This document shows, in pieces, positions 8,801 to 15,025 of a DNA stretch of 22,082 bases; position 1 is the first letter of the stretch; each line of letters starts with the position of its first letter. Source of the DNA: a virus. Made by a program: the position numbers and the translations under genes. The notes below the pieces were generated by a model, which saw only the letters and a list, made by a program, of their open reading frames with translations, searched no databases and had not been told where the DNA came from. The stretch spans positions 1 to 22,082 of the IMG/VR virus record IMGVR_UViG_3300037427_003057. One strand, 5' to 3'.

Positions 8801-8840
8801 TTCAATAGAAATTACAGCAAAACCTGCTGGAAACATATAA
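5838..8840 (+). CDS. Tape-measure-like tail protein with internal repeats
   Basis: At 1000 residues this is the second longest gene in the window, placed right after the gp26-like and chaperone-position genes, which is where a tape measure is expected. Residues 1-60 are Ala/Thr rich and helical. Residues about 125-430 contain many hydrophobic Gly/Ala/Leu/Ile stretches long enough to span a membrane, as in tape measures thought to enter the host membrane. Residues 562-860 hold four imperfect repeats starting near 562, 640, 718 and 790, each opening with a GIDSVxGAGxAL-like motif. A Ser/Gly-rich linker (about 930-970) and a short helical end follow. T4 gp29 is 590 residues, so a longer tail is predicted if this sets tail length. 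No sequence signature proves the role; position, length and composition do. Confidence 0.7.
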   Translation: MAATVTLRDLMDPLTKIQAATESTAVSMEELTMAVATTGKATQIATESTSKAIAALTGAVVASGQVGDGIQSAILAELQLQTQLMQNQKGGGLSSLFGGSGGGSPKGLQESGDGFRALGAGTSAMAKALLLFMLVPTGTIKKFNLFVIDIVETLGAMDTKKVENGALVLGDVGSGILSFVKALALSALLLIPAAIGIPLLYISVGLIAPLFMLLGMGEKTIQKGVTALDNIGDSIKSFALGLAGFALVTFFILMQPSILLGMVASLVLIGGAVALIGQFDKQVNKGSAALALTGLALIVFGIGYAIFASAVAATAPTMEGIGMQFLILAGIGGVFALAGSLMSMIAQGALAFALMGIGMIVFGVGYNPFAKAVKGTTLEDVGIQAALLTSLGLVFSAAGALVAASAGIILLGPAMYAAIGGALLLLAPGLEAMKKVNFTEDDSLKLATALAGVKTAFIGPPNEGGIGGFFKSIGGALTGAVDSVQMIAAAAGFAAAGVALTKLSAGLKDYKKIDWTDSDSLRLTGVLSGITTAFAQAGGEAATPTGLFGAVFGNAFSPNATKKGIDSVMGAGKALTSIAEGLTAFSGLVEKDVDFEYIGTQIELTVGFIQRAFAAVADEGTTQAGGFFNTLFGIKKNKVKEGIDSVKGAGKALNDIANGLTAFQALVEKDVDFDKVGKAISKSVGFVQEAFSAVADQGNVQAGGFWNSLFKIKKNKVQEGIKSVKGAGAELKTIADGLATFSGIEDPEGVAKKIKVVVGMVGNAFAAIGGMEQEDSGFFGLIKWDENLVEKGIDAVEGAGAALTDIANGLKAFSSDGMDAESVAKSISLLLTSIGQTFADLYTTNPFISMQLDDFAEFIVTIGDVAEKGQLDKAADGISKIADAVNKIEIDKAVAFGDLFNSTSALSSNRGAYRALAKAVQDIRDIMVSDSGGGGETDSGGGVVGYVKDKMFGKSESKSSSTSKGDKALMSTLSNIDRTLKSLPGEIASIEITAKPAGNI
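7521..8417 (+). repeat. Four tandem protein-coding repeats (about 234 bp each)
   Basis: Within the tape-measure-like gene, units start at about 7521, 7755, 7989 and 8205, that is 234, 234 and 216 bp apart (78, 78 and 72 residues). Shared landmarks are GIDSVKGAG, an (A/E)GLTAF-like helix, a (L)VEKDVDF turn in units 1 and 2, a VGF(I/V)Q-type helix, and GGF(F/W)N. Units 2 and 3 are the closest pair. The repeats are imperfect at DNA level, so they are old duplications, not slippage products. Confidence 0.8.
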
Positions 8841-8849
8841 TAAAAGATA

Positions 8850-9293
8850 ATGTACGCAATATTTAAAATGGACAGAGGAGATATAAAGTTTAGGCTTTAT
8901 GATGAAACACCAATTCATACTAATAGATTTATTCACAATGCTACTAATGGGCATTTTAAAGGAATAAAATTTTATAGAGTAGAACCTGGTTTTTGTATTC
9001 AGTCCAGTCCATTAGAAGGTGAAGGTATAGAGCATACTCGTATGTATGATGAAATAGTAGAACCTAGAAGATCAAAAAATAATAACTTCCATGCTTACGG
9101 TGTATTAAGTGCATGTAGCACAGGAGCACCTCATACTTCAGTTGGAGCATTTTTTATTGCATTAGGAAGAAACAATACTCGTCATTTAGATGAAACACAA
9201 ACAACCTTTGGAATTGTTATTGAAGGTATGGAGTTAATAGAACAAATTCAAAAGGACGAAGTTATTCATGATATAATTCTTTCAGAATCTTAA
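8850..9293 (+). CDS. Cyclophilin-type peptidyl-prolyl cis-trans isomerase
   Basis: A 147-residue single-domain cyclophilin, which would speed cis-trans isomerisation of X-Pro bonds during protein folding. Visible family motifs are GHFKGIKFYRVEPGFCIQ (residues 34-51, with the catalytic Arg at 43, Phe 48 and Gln 51), GAFFIALG (about 99-106) and TTFGIVIEGMELIEQI (118-133). No signal peptide is seen, so it acts in the cytoplasm. It starts 9 nt after the tape-measure stop codon and so probably belongs to the tail operon, where it could help fold the sheath, tape measure or other tail proteins. A second ATG (residue 7) is possible but the first fits the fold's opening strand better. Confidence 0.87.
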   Translation: MYAIFKMDRGDIKFRLYDETPIHTNRFIHNATNGHFKGIKFYRVEPGFCIQSSPLEGEGIEHTRMYDEIVEPRRSKNNNFHAYGVLSACSTGAPHTSVGAFFIALGRNNTRHLDETQTTFGIVIEGMELIEQIQKDEVIHDIILSES

Positions 9294-9352
9294 AACTATC
9301 CCTTATTTCAGCTATATAATATTTAATAACAGTTAAAGTTAAATAGAATAGT

Positions 9353-10156
9353 ATGAAGAAAAATATAGTTTGGTTTGATTTAGAAACCACAGGAATAAGT
9401 ACAACTTCCGACCGCATAATTGAGATCTGTATGATTAAGACTGATTTTGACGGTAATGAAATAGAGACTTATAATCAATTAGTAAATCCGGGGAATGTAG
9501 CAATGAGAGCCGAAGCTGAAGAAAAGCACGGCATATCTTTAGAGATGTTAAAGGACAAACCAACCTTTGAAATGATAGCATCTGAAATCAATGACTTTAT
9601 TGGTGATAGTGACTTAGGAGGCTATAATGCTTTATTCTTTGATGTACCTTTCTTATGTGAAGAATTTATGAGATGTGGTATTGTATTTAATCATAGAGGT
9701 AGAGCTGTAATGGATCCATTCCTTATTTACAGTAACTATGAAAAAAGAGATTTAACAAATACTTATAAAAAATTTACAGGTAAAGATTTAGAAGGTGCAC
9801 ATAGAGCCGAAGCTGATGTTAGAGCTACTATGGAAATATTTCAAAAACAAAGAGAAGTATATGATATGCCACAAACTGCTGAAGAAATTGATAAGGTCGT
9901 AAATACTCGCCGTGCAGATCAGGTTGATTTAGGAGGTAAGCTAAAATTTGATGAAGTAAACGGAAAGAGAACAATAGTATTTAATTTTGGTAAAAATAAA
10001 GGTAAACCGTTTAAAGAAGTATTTGAAATGGATGCTAGGTATATTGATTGGATTATTGATAAAGGAGAATTTTCAACAGAGCTAAAAGTTATTTGTAGAA
10101 AACTTGTTGCAAAGTTTAAATCCGAAGAAAATAAAAATATAGAAATGCCATATTAA
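9353..10156 (+). CDS. DEDDh 3'-5' exonuclease with C-terminal accessory domain
   Basis: A 267-residue exonuclease. Residues 5-165 form a DnaQ-like domain: Exo I motif FDLETTG with acidic residues D9 and E11, Exo II region around YNALFFDVPFLCEEF, and Exo III HRAEAD with H150 and D155, the DEDDh pattern. Residues about 190-267 (VFNFGKNKGKPFKEVFEMDARYIDWI) resemble the small C-terminal domain of exodeoxyribonuclease X-type proteins, usually found with such nucleases. It could serve DNA degradation, proofreading in trans, or recombination, like T4 DexA, although I cannot say it is the dexA orthologue. It stands in its own short unit, with a 59-nt AT-rich gap before it and a hairpin after it. Confidence 0.88.
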   Translation: MKKNIVWFDLETTGISTTSDRIIEICMIKTDFDGNEIETYNQLVNPGNVAMRAEAEEKHGISLEMLKDKPTFEMIASEINDFIGDSDLGGYNALFFDVPFLCEEFMRCGIVFNHRGRAVMDPFLIYSNYEKRDLTNTYKKFTGKDLEGAHRAEADVRATMEIFQKQREVYDMPQTAEEIDKVVNTRRADQVDLGGKLKFDEVNGKRTIVFNFGKNKGKPFKEVFEMDARYIDWIIDKGEFSTELKVICRKLVAKFKSEENKNIEMPY

Positions 10157-10179
10157 ACTTTCAGAAAGAGAGAAAGTTT
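10155..10179 (+). terminator. Possible terminator hairpin after the exonuclease
   Basis: AAACTTTC (10155-10162) pairs with GAAAGTTT (10172-10179) around a 9-nt purine-rich loop, overlapping the exonuclease stop codon. The following stretch is TA-rich but has no uninterrupted T run, so termination would be weak. Confidence 0.5.
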
Positions 10180-10213
10180 GTTATTATTATAATATACTAA
10201 ACATATACATAAG

Positions 10214-10543
10214 ATGATAAAAAGATTAGAAAATTCAACTATACATGATTCAAGGTTTCATGGTCATTACTTTGAAACCACTAAAGAAGATTTAGAAAAA
10301 GTATGTGGAAAAGTAATGTATTATGATAATGATATAAATGAAAAAACTCAGAATGAATGGGAAATGGTTACTGAAGATGGTACTCCTTTTACTATTTATG
10401 ATTATAAAGAATATCGAGATTATGAAGATTATGAAAAGATTGAGTGGCATATAGGAACAGAAAATAGGTTTGGTTCTAAAAAAGCTTATGAGGCAATCAA
10501 AAGAGCATTTCATTTACATCCTAAAATTACTTACAATATATAA
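10214..10543 (+). CDS. Hypothetical phage protein (109 residues)
   Basis: Not identified. The 109-residue product is charged and aromatic, with TPFTIYDYKEYRDYEDYEK and WHIGTENRFGSKKAYEAIKRA. The pattern of a small alpha/beta protein with a Trp-His-Ile-Gly turn is one I associate with small phage proteins of unknown role, but no catalytic motif is visible. Codon use matches neighbours and the start follows an AT-rich leader. The end of the gene overlaps the probable tmRNA promoter. Confidence 0.7.
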   Translation: MIKRLENSTIHDSRFHGHYFETTKEDLEKVCGKVMYYDNDINEKTQNEWEMVTEDGTPFTIYDYKEYRDYEDYEKIEWHIGTENRFGSKKAYEAIKRAFHLHPKITYNI

Positions 10544-10547
10544 TACT

Positions 10548-10555
10548 GATCTTTG
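10548..10555 (+). promoter_or_regulatory. Bacteroidota-type -7 element of the tmRNA promoter
   Basis: GATCTTTG matches the Bacteroidota primary-sigma -7 consensus TAnnTTTG at all fixed positions but the first. Its last base is 8 nt before the predicted first base of the tmRNA (10563), the right distance. No clear TTG at -33 is seen. This suggests the host's housekeeping sigma may transcribe the tmRNA. Confidence 0.45.
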
Positions 10556-10562
10556 AAATTAT

Positions 10563-10915
10563 GGGGGTGCCTGGCTTTGACATTTTGATTGAAGTTTTAA
10601 ACACAGCACTGGGTGATGACCTACATCAACGCTTAAGTGGCAACACTGAGCTCGCGATGGCTGCCTAAGAGGTAAGTAACGCACGTCACCGTTCCGAGTA
10701 TACTTGTAGGAATTGATTGGGCTTTAATTAGTACCAGGACGTAAAAGGAAGTAGAACGTGTGAAAGGATATTAATAACTAACTCCGTGAACCACACCACC
10801 CAAAGAGTTCTAACAGTTGTTATTCATTTTGGAAGTTTAAGAAAACTTATCCTAAGCTGTAAAAATGTTTACTATGAATACTTAATGGACGTGGGTTCGA
10901 TTCCCACCACCTCCA
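10563..10915 (+). ncRNA. ssrA: tmRNA (transfer-messenger RNA)
   Basis: A complete one-piece tmRNA of about 353 nt. The 5' GGGGGTG (10563-10569) pairs with the 3' CACCTCC (10908-10914) as a 7-bp acceptor stem with one G-U pair, and GGCTTTGAC near 10573 is the usual tmRNA D-like region. At the 3' end GTGGG-TTCGATT-CCCAC (10891-10907) is a perfect T arm. The discriminator is A10915; the genome reads CA next, so CCA is not fully encoded and must be added. A hairpin (TGATG at 10614-10618 with CATCA at 10624-10628) sits just before the tag frame. tmRNA charged with Ala enters stalled ribosomes with SmpB, adds a degradation tag and frees the ribosome. No smpB is in this window, so host SmpB is assumed. 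Confidence 0.95.
10639..10668 (+). other. tmRNA tag reading frame (GNTELAMAA)
   Basis: Inside the tmRNA, GGC at 10639 is the likely resume codon, giving G-N-T-E-L-A-M-A-A and a TAA stop at 10666-10668. Bacteroidota tags also begin with Gly and end in Ala-(Leu/Met)-Ala-Ala, which supports this frame. The alternative frame one base later (GCA first) gives a longer peptide ending in basic residues and is unlike any known tag. Confidence 0.85.
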
Positions 10916-10928
10916 CAAAATAAAAAAT

Positions 10929-11087
10929 ATGAATATATTAGAAACACTCTTAATACTCCTTTGCTTACCAATATCTTTTTTATTTCATTTAGTCGTTTAT
11001 GAAAATCACTGGGAGCAAAAACCTTTAACTAGAATCATACTAGGATTAGTCTTAGTAGCCTTACCTTTTATTTTAATATTATCATGA
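10929..11087 (+). CDS. Small two-helix membrane protein (52 residues)
   Basis: A short ORF starting 13 nt after the tmRNA 3' end and sharing ATGA with the next start codon (11084). The product opens MNILETLLILLCLPISF, has a short charged stretch around YENHWEQKPLTR, and then a second hydrophobic run (IILGLVLVALPFILIL). It thus looks like a two-pass inner-membrane protein with a short loop. The four-base stop/start overlap with the next gene argues that it is a real, translated gene. No family recognised; small phage membrane proteins of this kind include lysis and superinfection-control factors, but nothing here proves either. Confidence 0.6.
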   Translation: MNILETLLILLCLPISFLFHLVVYENHWEQKPLTRIILGLVLVALPFILILS

Positions 11088-11269
11088 AACAAGATTATGA
11101 ATTTGTATACCGAGTATTGACTAATAAAAAGAATACTCGTAAACATTATCCAGCATTAACAACATTATTAGATTTATTTAAATCTAAATGGAAAGAAAAT
11201 AAAGACACAAGATTATATAAAGTTTATTTACGATCTCTTCAAACTGCTTTAAGAGTTAGTATATTTTAA
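11084..11269 (+). CDS. Hypothetical small basic protein (61 residues)
   Basis: Not identified. The 61-residue product is Lys/Arg/Tyr rich, probably all helical, with no metal-binding or catalytic motif. It is coupled to the preceding membrane protein gene by an ATGA overlap and ends 36 nt before the topoisomerase start, a gap holding the CATATAAAAATAAA element. Confidence 0.6.
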   Translation: MKQDYEFVYRVLTNKKNTRKHYPALTTLLDLFKSKWKENKDTRLYKVYLRSLQTALRVSIF

Positions 11270-11287
11270 ACAAAAAACAAAATTTAG

Positions 11288-11301
11288 CATATAAAAATAA
11301 A
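11288..11301 (+). promoter_or_regulatory. CATATAAAAATAAA element before the topoisomerase genes
   Basis: One of four identical 14-nt copies in the window, 4 nt before the ATG at 11306. It resembles the T4 late promoter core TATAAATA with extra A residues, but the closeness to the start codon also fits an A-rich ribosome-binding leader. Confidence 0.5.
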
Positions 11302-11305
11302 ATAC

Positions 11306-13180
11306 ATGGCAGTAAATATTGAAAAGAAATATCAAAAGTTAACAGATACGGAACATGTTCTGTTAAGACCTGGTATGTATGTAGGATCTATTAAGCCATA
11401 TACTGAAGAAGTATTTTTACCTATTAAAGGAAAGGATCAATTTCAATTAACAGAAGTAACTTATAATCCAGGGTTCTTAAAACTATTTGATGAAATAGTT
11501 TCTAACTCTGTTGATGAACATAAAAGAAATCCTAAATTAAATAAAGTTAAAGTAGAAATTAATCAAGAAACTGGATTAATATCTATATGGGATAATGGAG
11601 GTATACCTGTAGAGGTTCATAAAGAATATGATGAATGGGTACCTGAGATGATATTTTCTAACCTTAAAACAGGAAGTAATTTTGATGATAGTGAAGATCG
11701 TATTGTTGTAGGAACTAACGGTGTAGGTAGTACTCTTACAAATATCTTCAGTAAAAAGTTTACAATACAAACATGTGATGGTAAAAAACAATTTAATCAA
11801 ACTTTTACTAATAACATGTCTGATAGGACCAAGCCAAAAATTACAAGAAAGAAAACTAAACATACAGAGATAACTTATCTAACCGATTTTGAAAGGTTTG
11901 GTTTAAAAGGCATTGATAGGAATCATTATCTAATGATAACAAAAAGGCTTATTGATATTGCTGCATGTAATCCTTCTCTAAAAATATTTTTAAATAATAA
12001 TCCTGTTTCTTTTAGAACATTTAAAGATTATGCAAGTAGGTATGTAACTCCAGTATTCTATGAACAATCAGAACATTGGAAAATAGGTATAGGACATTCT
12101 ACAACTGGCTTTAAGGCTATATCATTTGTTAACTCTGTTGAAACTAAAGATGGCGGTACTCATGTTAATGATATAGACTGGCAAATAACTTCATTTCTTA
12201 GAGAAAAGATAAAAAGAAAATATAGAGTTGATGTAAAGCCTTCTGAATTAAGACAGCATTTATATTTGTTTATAAATTGTACAATTATTAATCCTGCATT
12301 CTCATCACAAACAAAAGAAAAGTTAATTACATCACCTAAAGATTTTGGTACTAAACATATTTTAAGTGATAAGGTTTTAAGACAAGTTTTAAATTCTGAA
12401 ATTATACAATCAGTATTAGATTGGATTGAGAGAAAAAAGGATGCTGAGGAAAGAAAGAAATTAAGAAGGCTCAATAAAGGTTTAGATAAAACAAAAGTTT
12501 TAAAATTAATTGATGCAAAGAAAAGAGGTATTAGGGAAAAATGTACCTTGGCTATTTTTGAAGGAGACTCTGCATCATCTGCATTTAGAAGATATAGAGA
12601 ACCTCAATATCAAGGAGCATTTCCATTAAGAGGTAAATTTATTAATGTAAGAGAACTCTCTGCATCTAAAGTTGTACAAAATAAAGAAGTACAATCTTTA
12701 ATGGCTGCTATAGGATTAAAAATAGGCCATGAACCTAAAGATCTAAGATATGGTAAAATTTTACTTTATACTGATGCAGATGTTGATGGTAATTCTATTT
12801 CAGCATTATTAATAAATTTCTTAGGTAAGTATTGGCCAGAATTATTTAGTGAAGGTAGAGTACTTAAAGTAGAAACACCTTTAATGGTTGCAAAGAAAGG
12901 AAATGAATCTTTAAATTTTTATACAGAAGAAGATTATAAAGAATGGGAATCTAAACAGAGAAGTTTAAGTAAATGGTCTATTGAATACAAAAAAGGTTTA
13001 GCTGCACTAGAAGATGCAGAATACAAAGAGATCATTAGAAGCCCGAAAACATTCATCTTAACTAAGGATAAAGAATTTAACAGTACATTAGATATATGGT
13101 TTTCTAAGAACTCTGAACCTCGTAAAAGAAAGATATTAGGTCAAGCCGTAGAAATTAAAAACAAAAAATCATTATTTTAA
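11306..13180 (+). CDS. 39: DNA topoisomerase II large subunit (T4 gp39+gp60 type)
   Basis: ATPase and Toprim subunit of a T4-type type II topoisomerase, which relaxes and untangles phage DNA in replication. The 624-residue protein carries the GHKL ATPase at the N-terminus: the N-box near residues 62-73 (EIVSNSVDEHK), DNGG near 96, and the lid GTNGVGSTLTN near 137. A transducer region follows, then Toprim motifs EGDSASSAF near 419 and DADVDG near 490. T4 splits this into genes 39 and 60; here both parts are one uninterrupted gene, the ancestral form. The stop codon overlaps the medium-subunit start by one base (TAATG), so the two are translationally coupled. Confidence 0.95.
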   Translation: MAVNIEKKYQKLTDTEHVLLRPGMYVGSIKPYTEEVFLPIKGKDQFQLTEVTYNPGFLKLFDEIVSNSVDEHKRNPKLNKVKVEINQETGLISIWDNGGIPVEVHKEYDEWVPEMIFSNLKTGSNFDDSEDRIVVGTNGVGSTLTNIFSKKFTIQTCDGKKQFNQTFTNNMSDRTKPKITRKKTKHTEITYLTDFERFGLKGIDRNHYLMITKRLIDIAACNPSLKIFLNNNPVSFRTFKDYASRYVTPVFYEQSEHWKIGIGHSTTGFKAISFVNSVETKDGGTHVNDIDWQITSFLREKIKRKYRVDVKPSELRQHLYLFINCTIINPAFSSQTKEKLITSPKDFGTKHILSDKVLRQVLNSEIIQSVLDWIERKKDAEERKKLRRLNKGLDKTKVLKLIDAKKRGIREKCTLAIFEGDSASSAFRRYREPQYQGAFPLRGKFINVRELSASKVVQNKEVQSLMAAIGLKIGHEPKDLRYGKILLYTDADVDGNSISALLINFLGKYWPELFSEGRVLKVETPLMVAKKGNESLNFYTEEDYKEWESKQRSLSKWSIEYKKGLAALEDAEYKEIIRSPKTFILTKDKEFNSTLDIWFSKNSEPRKRKILGQAVEIKNKKSLF

Positions 13181-14520
13181 TGAATAGAACAGTAACTTCA
13201 TTTTTTGATAAAGAATATTTAGAATATGCTAAATATGTTGTAGAGAACAGAGCAATACCGAGTTGTATTGATGGTCTTAAACCTACACAAAGAAAGGTTG
13301 TTTATATCGCAAATAAGATATGGAAAACTGGTAATGAAAAGCCAATGAAATTATTTCAACTTGCAGGTAGAGTAGCGGCTGAGGCATTTTATCATCATGG
13401 TAATACTTCATTAGAATCTTCAATGGTTGGTATGGCTCAAAAGTTTAAAAACTCATTACCATTATTAGAAGGTATAGGTCAGTTTGGATCCTTAAGATCT
13501 CCGGCTGCTGGTGCTCCTCGTTACATAAGTGCTAAGTTACATCCTAATTTTAGATTGCTTTACAAAGATTTTGAATTGCTTGGTAATAAAATAGAAGAAG
13601 GAGAAAAAATTGAACCAGAGTATTTCTTACCTATTGTTCCTACCGTTATTTTAAATGGTACCTCAGGTATTGCTGTAGGTTTTGCTACAAATATTTTAAA
13701 TAGAAATCCAATGGATGTGGTTAATGCATGTATCTCTGAAGTTAATGGAAGGAGAATTAAAACATTAACTCCTTGGGTTAAAGAATTTAAAGGAACTTTT
13801 ATAAGAGATGCTGAAAATCCTAAAACATGGAAGATAAGTGGTTCATATGAAATTGTAAATTCAAATACTATAAAAATAACTTCTATTCCTCCAAATTACA
13901 CATATGAAAGATATGAAGAAATTTTAAATCTTTTAATGGAGAAAGGTATTATTATTGCTTATGATGATAACTCTTCAGAAACTATTGAATATGTTTTAAA
14001 ATTTAAAAGAGCTGTTTTAAAAGATTTACTTTCAAAAGATAGATTAGAAAGAGTATTAAGATTAAATACTCAAGAAACTGAAAACCTAACAACTATTGAT
14101 GAGAACGGTGAATTAAAGATTTTTAATAAAGCTGAGGAAATTGTAAAACATTTTGTACAAGTTAGGTTAGGTTGGTATCAAACCCGAAAAGATTATTTAA
14201 TTGATAAAACGAAAAAGCAATTAGCATTAGTTACAAATAAAGCTAGATTCATTAAAGATATTATTGAAGGCAAATTAAAAGTTAATAATGTACCTAAGGA
14301 AAAGATTGTTAATTACTTAAAAACTAATGGTTATGATACAGTACATGGATCATATGATTATCTTTTATCAATGGCTATTCATTCTTTAACAAAAGAAAGA
14401 TATGAAAAACTATTAGAAGAAAAAGAAGGTTGTATTATTGCTCTTAAAACATTAAAAGCAACAGATCCTAAAGAAATGTATTTAACAGATTTGAAAAAAT
14501 TAAAGGCAGCAATTAAGTAA
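13180..14520 (+). CDS. 52: DNA topoisomerase II medium subunit (T4 gp52-like)
   Basis: DNA cleavage-religation subunit, 446 residues (T4 gp52 has 442), partner of the gene just upstream. It has the GyrA/ParC-type core: RAIPSCIDGLKPTQRKVVY near residues 23-42, the helix-turn-helix region around HHGNTSLESSMVGMAQ, and the active-site Tyr at position 115 in GAPRYISAKLHP. Further on are the FATNILNRNP loop and a C-terminal coiled coil (about 330-440). It lacks the DNA-wrapping C-terminal domain of GyrA, as expected for a T4-type enzyme. The start ATG shares one base with the preceding stop. Confidence 0.95.
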   Translation: MNRTVTSFFDKEYLEYAKYVVENRAIPSCIDGLKPTQRKVVYIANKIWKTGNEKPMKLFQLAGRVAAEAFYHHGNTSLESSMVGMAQKFKNSLPLLEGIGQFGSLRSPAAGAPRYISAKLHPNFRLLYKDFELLGNKIEEGEKIEPEYFLPIVPTVILNGTSGIAVGFATNILNRNPMDVVNACISEVNGRRIKTLTPWVKEFKGTFIRDAENPKTWKISGSYEIVNSNTIKITSIPPNYTYERYEEILNLLMEKGIIIAYDDNSSETIEYVLKFKRAVLKDLLSKDRLERVLRLNTQETENLTTIDENGELKIFNKAEEIVKHFVQVRLGWYQTRKDYLIDKTKKQLALVTNKARFIKDIIEGKLKVNNVPKEKIVNYLKTNGYDTVHGSYDYLLSMAIHSLTKERYEKLLEEKEGCIIALKTLKATDPKEMYLTDLKKLKAAIK

Positions 14521-14537
14521 ACTTTTTTAAAAATCAG

Positions 14538-14551
14538 CATATAAAAATAAA
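14538..14551 (+). promoter_or_regulatory. CATATAAAAATAAA element before the KTSC gene
   Basis: An identical copy of the 14-nt element, 6 nt before the ATG at 14558. Like the copy at 11288 it is preceded by AG, extending the identity to 16 nt. Confidence 0.5.
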
Positions 14552-14557
14552 AGAATT

Positions 14558-14785
14558 ATGATAAAAGAACAATCATCTACAGTTGAATCATCTATGATTA
14601 ACAAGTATGTTTATAACTTTAGTACAAAGACATTAAAGGTTGAATTTAATGGTGGTACTTTATATGAATATGCAAACGTAGATCCTGAATTATATGATAA
14701 CTTATGTAAAGCAGAATCAATTGGTAAATTCTTTAACGAGAAAATCAAAAACAACTTTGAATATACTCAATTATTAATAGACTAA
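14558..14785 (+). CDS. KTSC-domain protein (75 residues)
   Basis: A small single-domain protein matching the KTSC family: a Ser-Ser-Met-Ile opening (residues 11-15), TKTLKVEFNGGTLYEYANVDPELYDNL in the middle, and SIGKFFNEKIKNNFEY at the end. KTSC proteins are small, found in bacteria and phages, and have no firmly established role; nucleic-acid binding has been guessed from fusions. It follows the topoisomerase genes with its own leader element and is the first of a run of small nucleotide-metabolism genes. Confidence 0.82.
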   Translation: MIKEQSSTVESSMINKYVYNFSTKTLKVEFNGGTLYEYANVDPELYDNLCKAESIGKFFNEKIKNNFEYTQLLID

Positions 14786-14794
14786 TATACACTT

Positions 14795-15025
14795 ATGAAC
14801 AAGAATGTAATTTATGATGCCTTAAAGGCTCAATTTGAAGCAAAGAAACAAAAGGCTTTAGCAACATTAACAATTTATTTAACAAACCCAGTAGGAATTG
14901 GAGAACACCCTCAGCATATAGATGAGATGGTAAAATTAGCCGAAGAATTAGCAGAAGCTGATGATGTGGTTAAAACTTTAGAAAAAACATTTGAAACTCC
15001 AGAAACTCCAGAAACTAATGAATAA
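14795..15025 (+). CDS. Hypothetical small acidic helical protein (76 residues)
   Basis: Not identified. The 76-residue product is helical and probably a coiled coil or hairpin (residues 1-30 and 40-66) with a conserved-looking LTNPVGIGEHP turn between. The C-terminus ETPETPETNE comes from a 9-nt tandem repeat (GAAACTCCA) that also holds the start of the next gene; the two overlap by 8 nt (ATGAATAA). Phage proteins with this helix-GIGEHP-helix outline are known to me only as unknowns. Confidence 0.65.
   Translation: MNKNVIYDALKAQFEAKKQKALATLTIYLTNPVGIGEHPQHIDEMVKLAEELAEADDVVKTLEKTFETPETPETNE

Noticed and set aside
10640-10676. Tag frame starting at GCA (10640)
   Set aside because: It gives a 12-residue, basic-ended peptide, unlike any known tag, while the GGC frame ends in Ala-Met-Ala-Ala.
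10563-10915. A tRNA gene at the 3' TTCGATT arm
   Set aside because: There is no anticodon arm within tRNA distance; the acceptor partner lies 350 nt upstream with a tag frame between, which defines a tmRNA.
14991-15017. TTG start adding nine residues to the guanylate-kinase-like protein
   Set aside because: The added residues are only an out-of-frame reading of the GAAACTCCA repeat in the preceding gene; ATG 15018 gives the normal kinase N-terminus.
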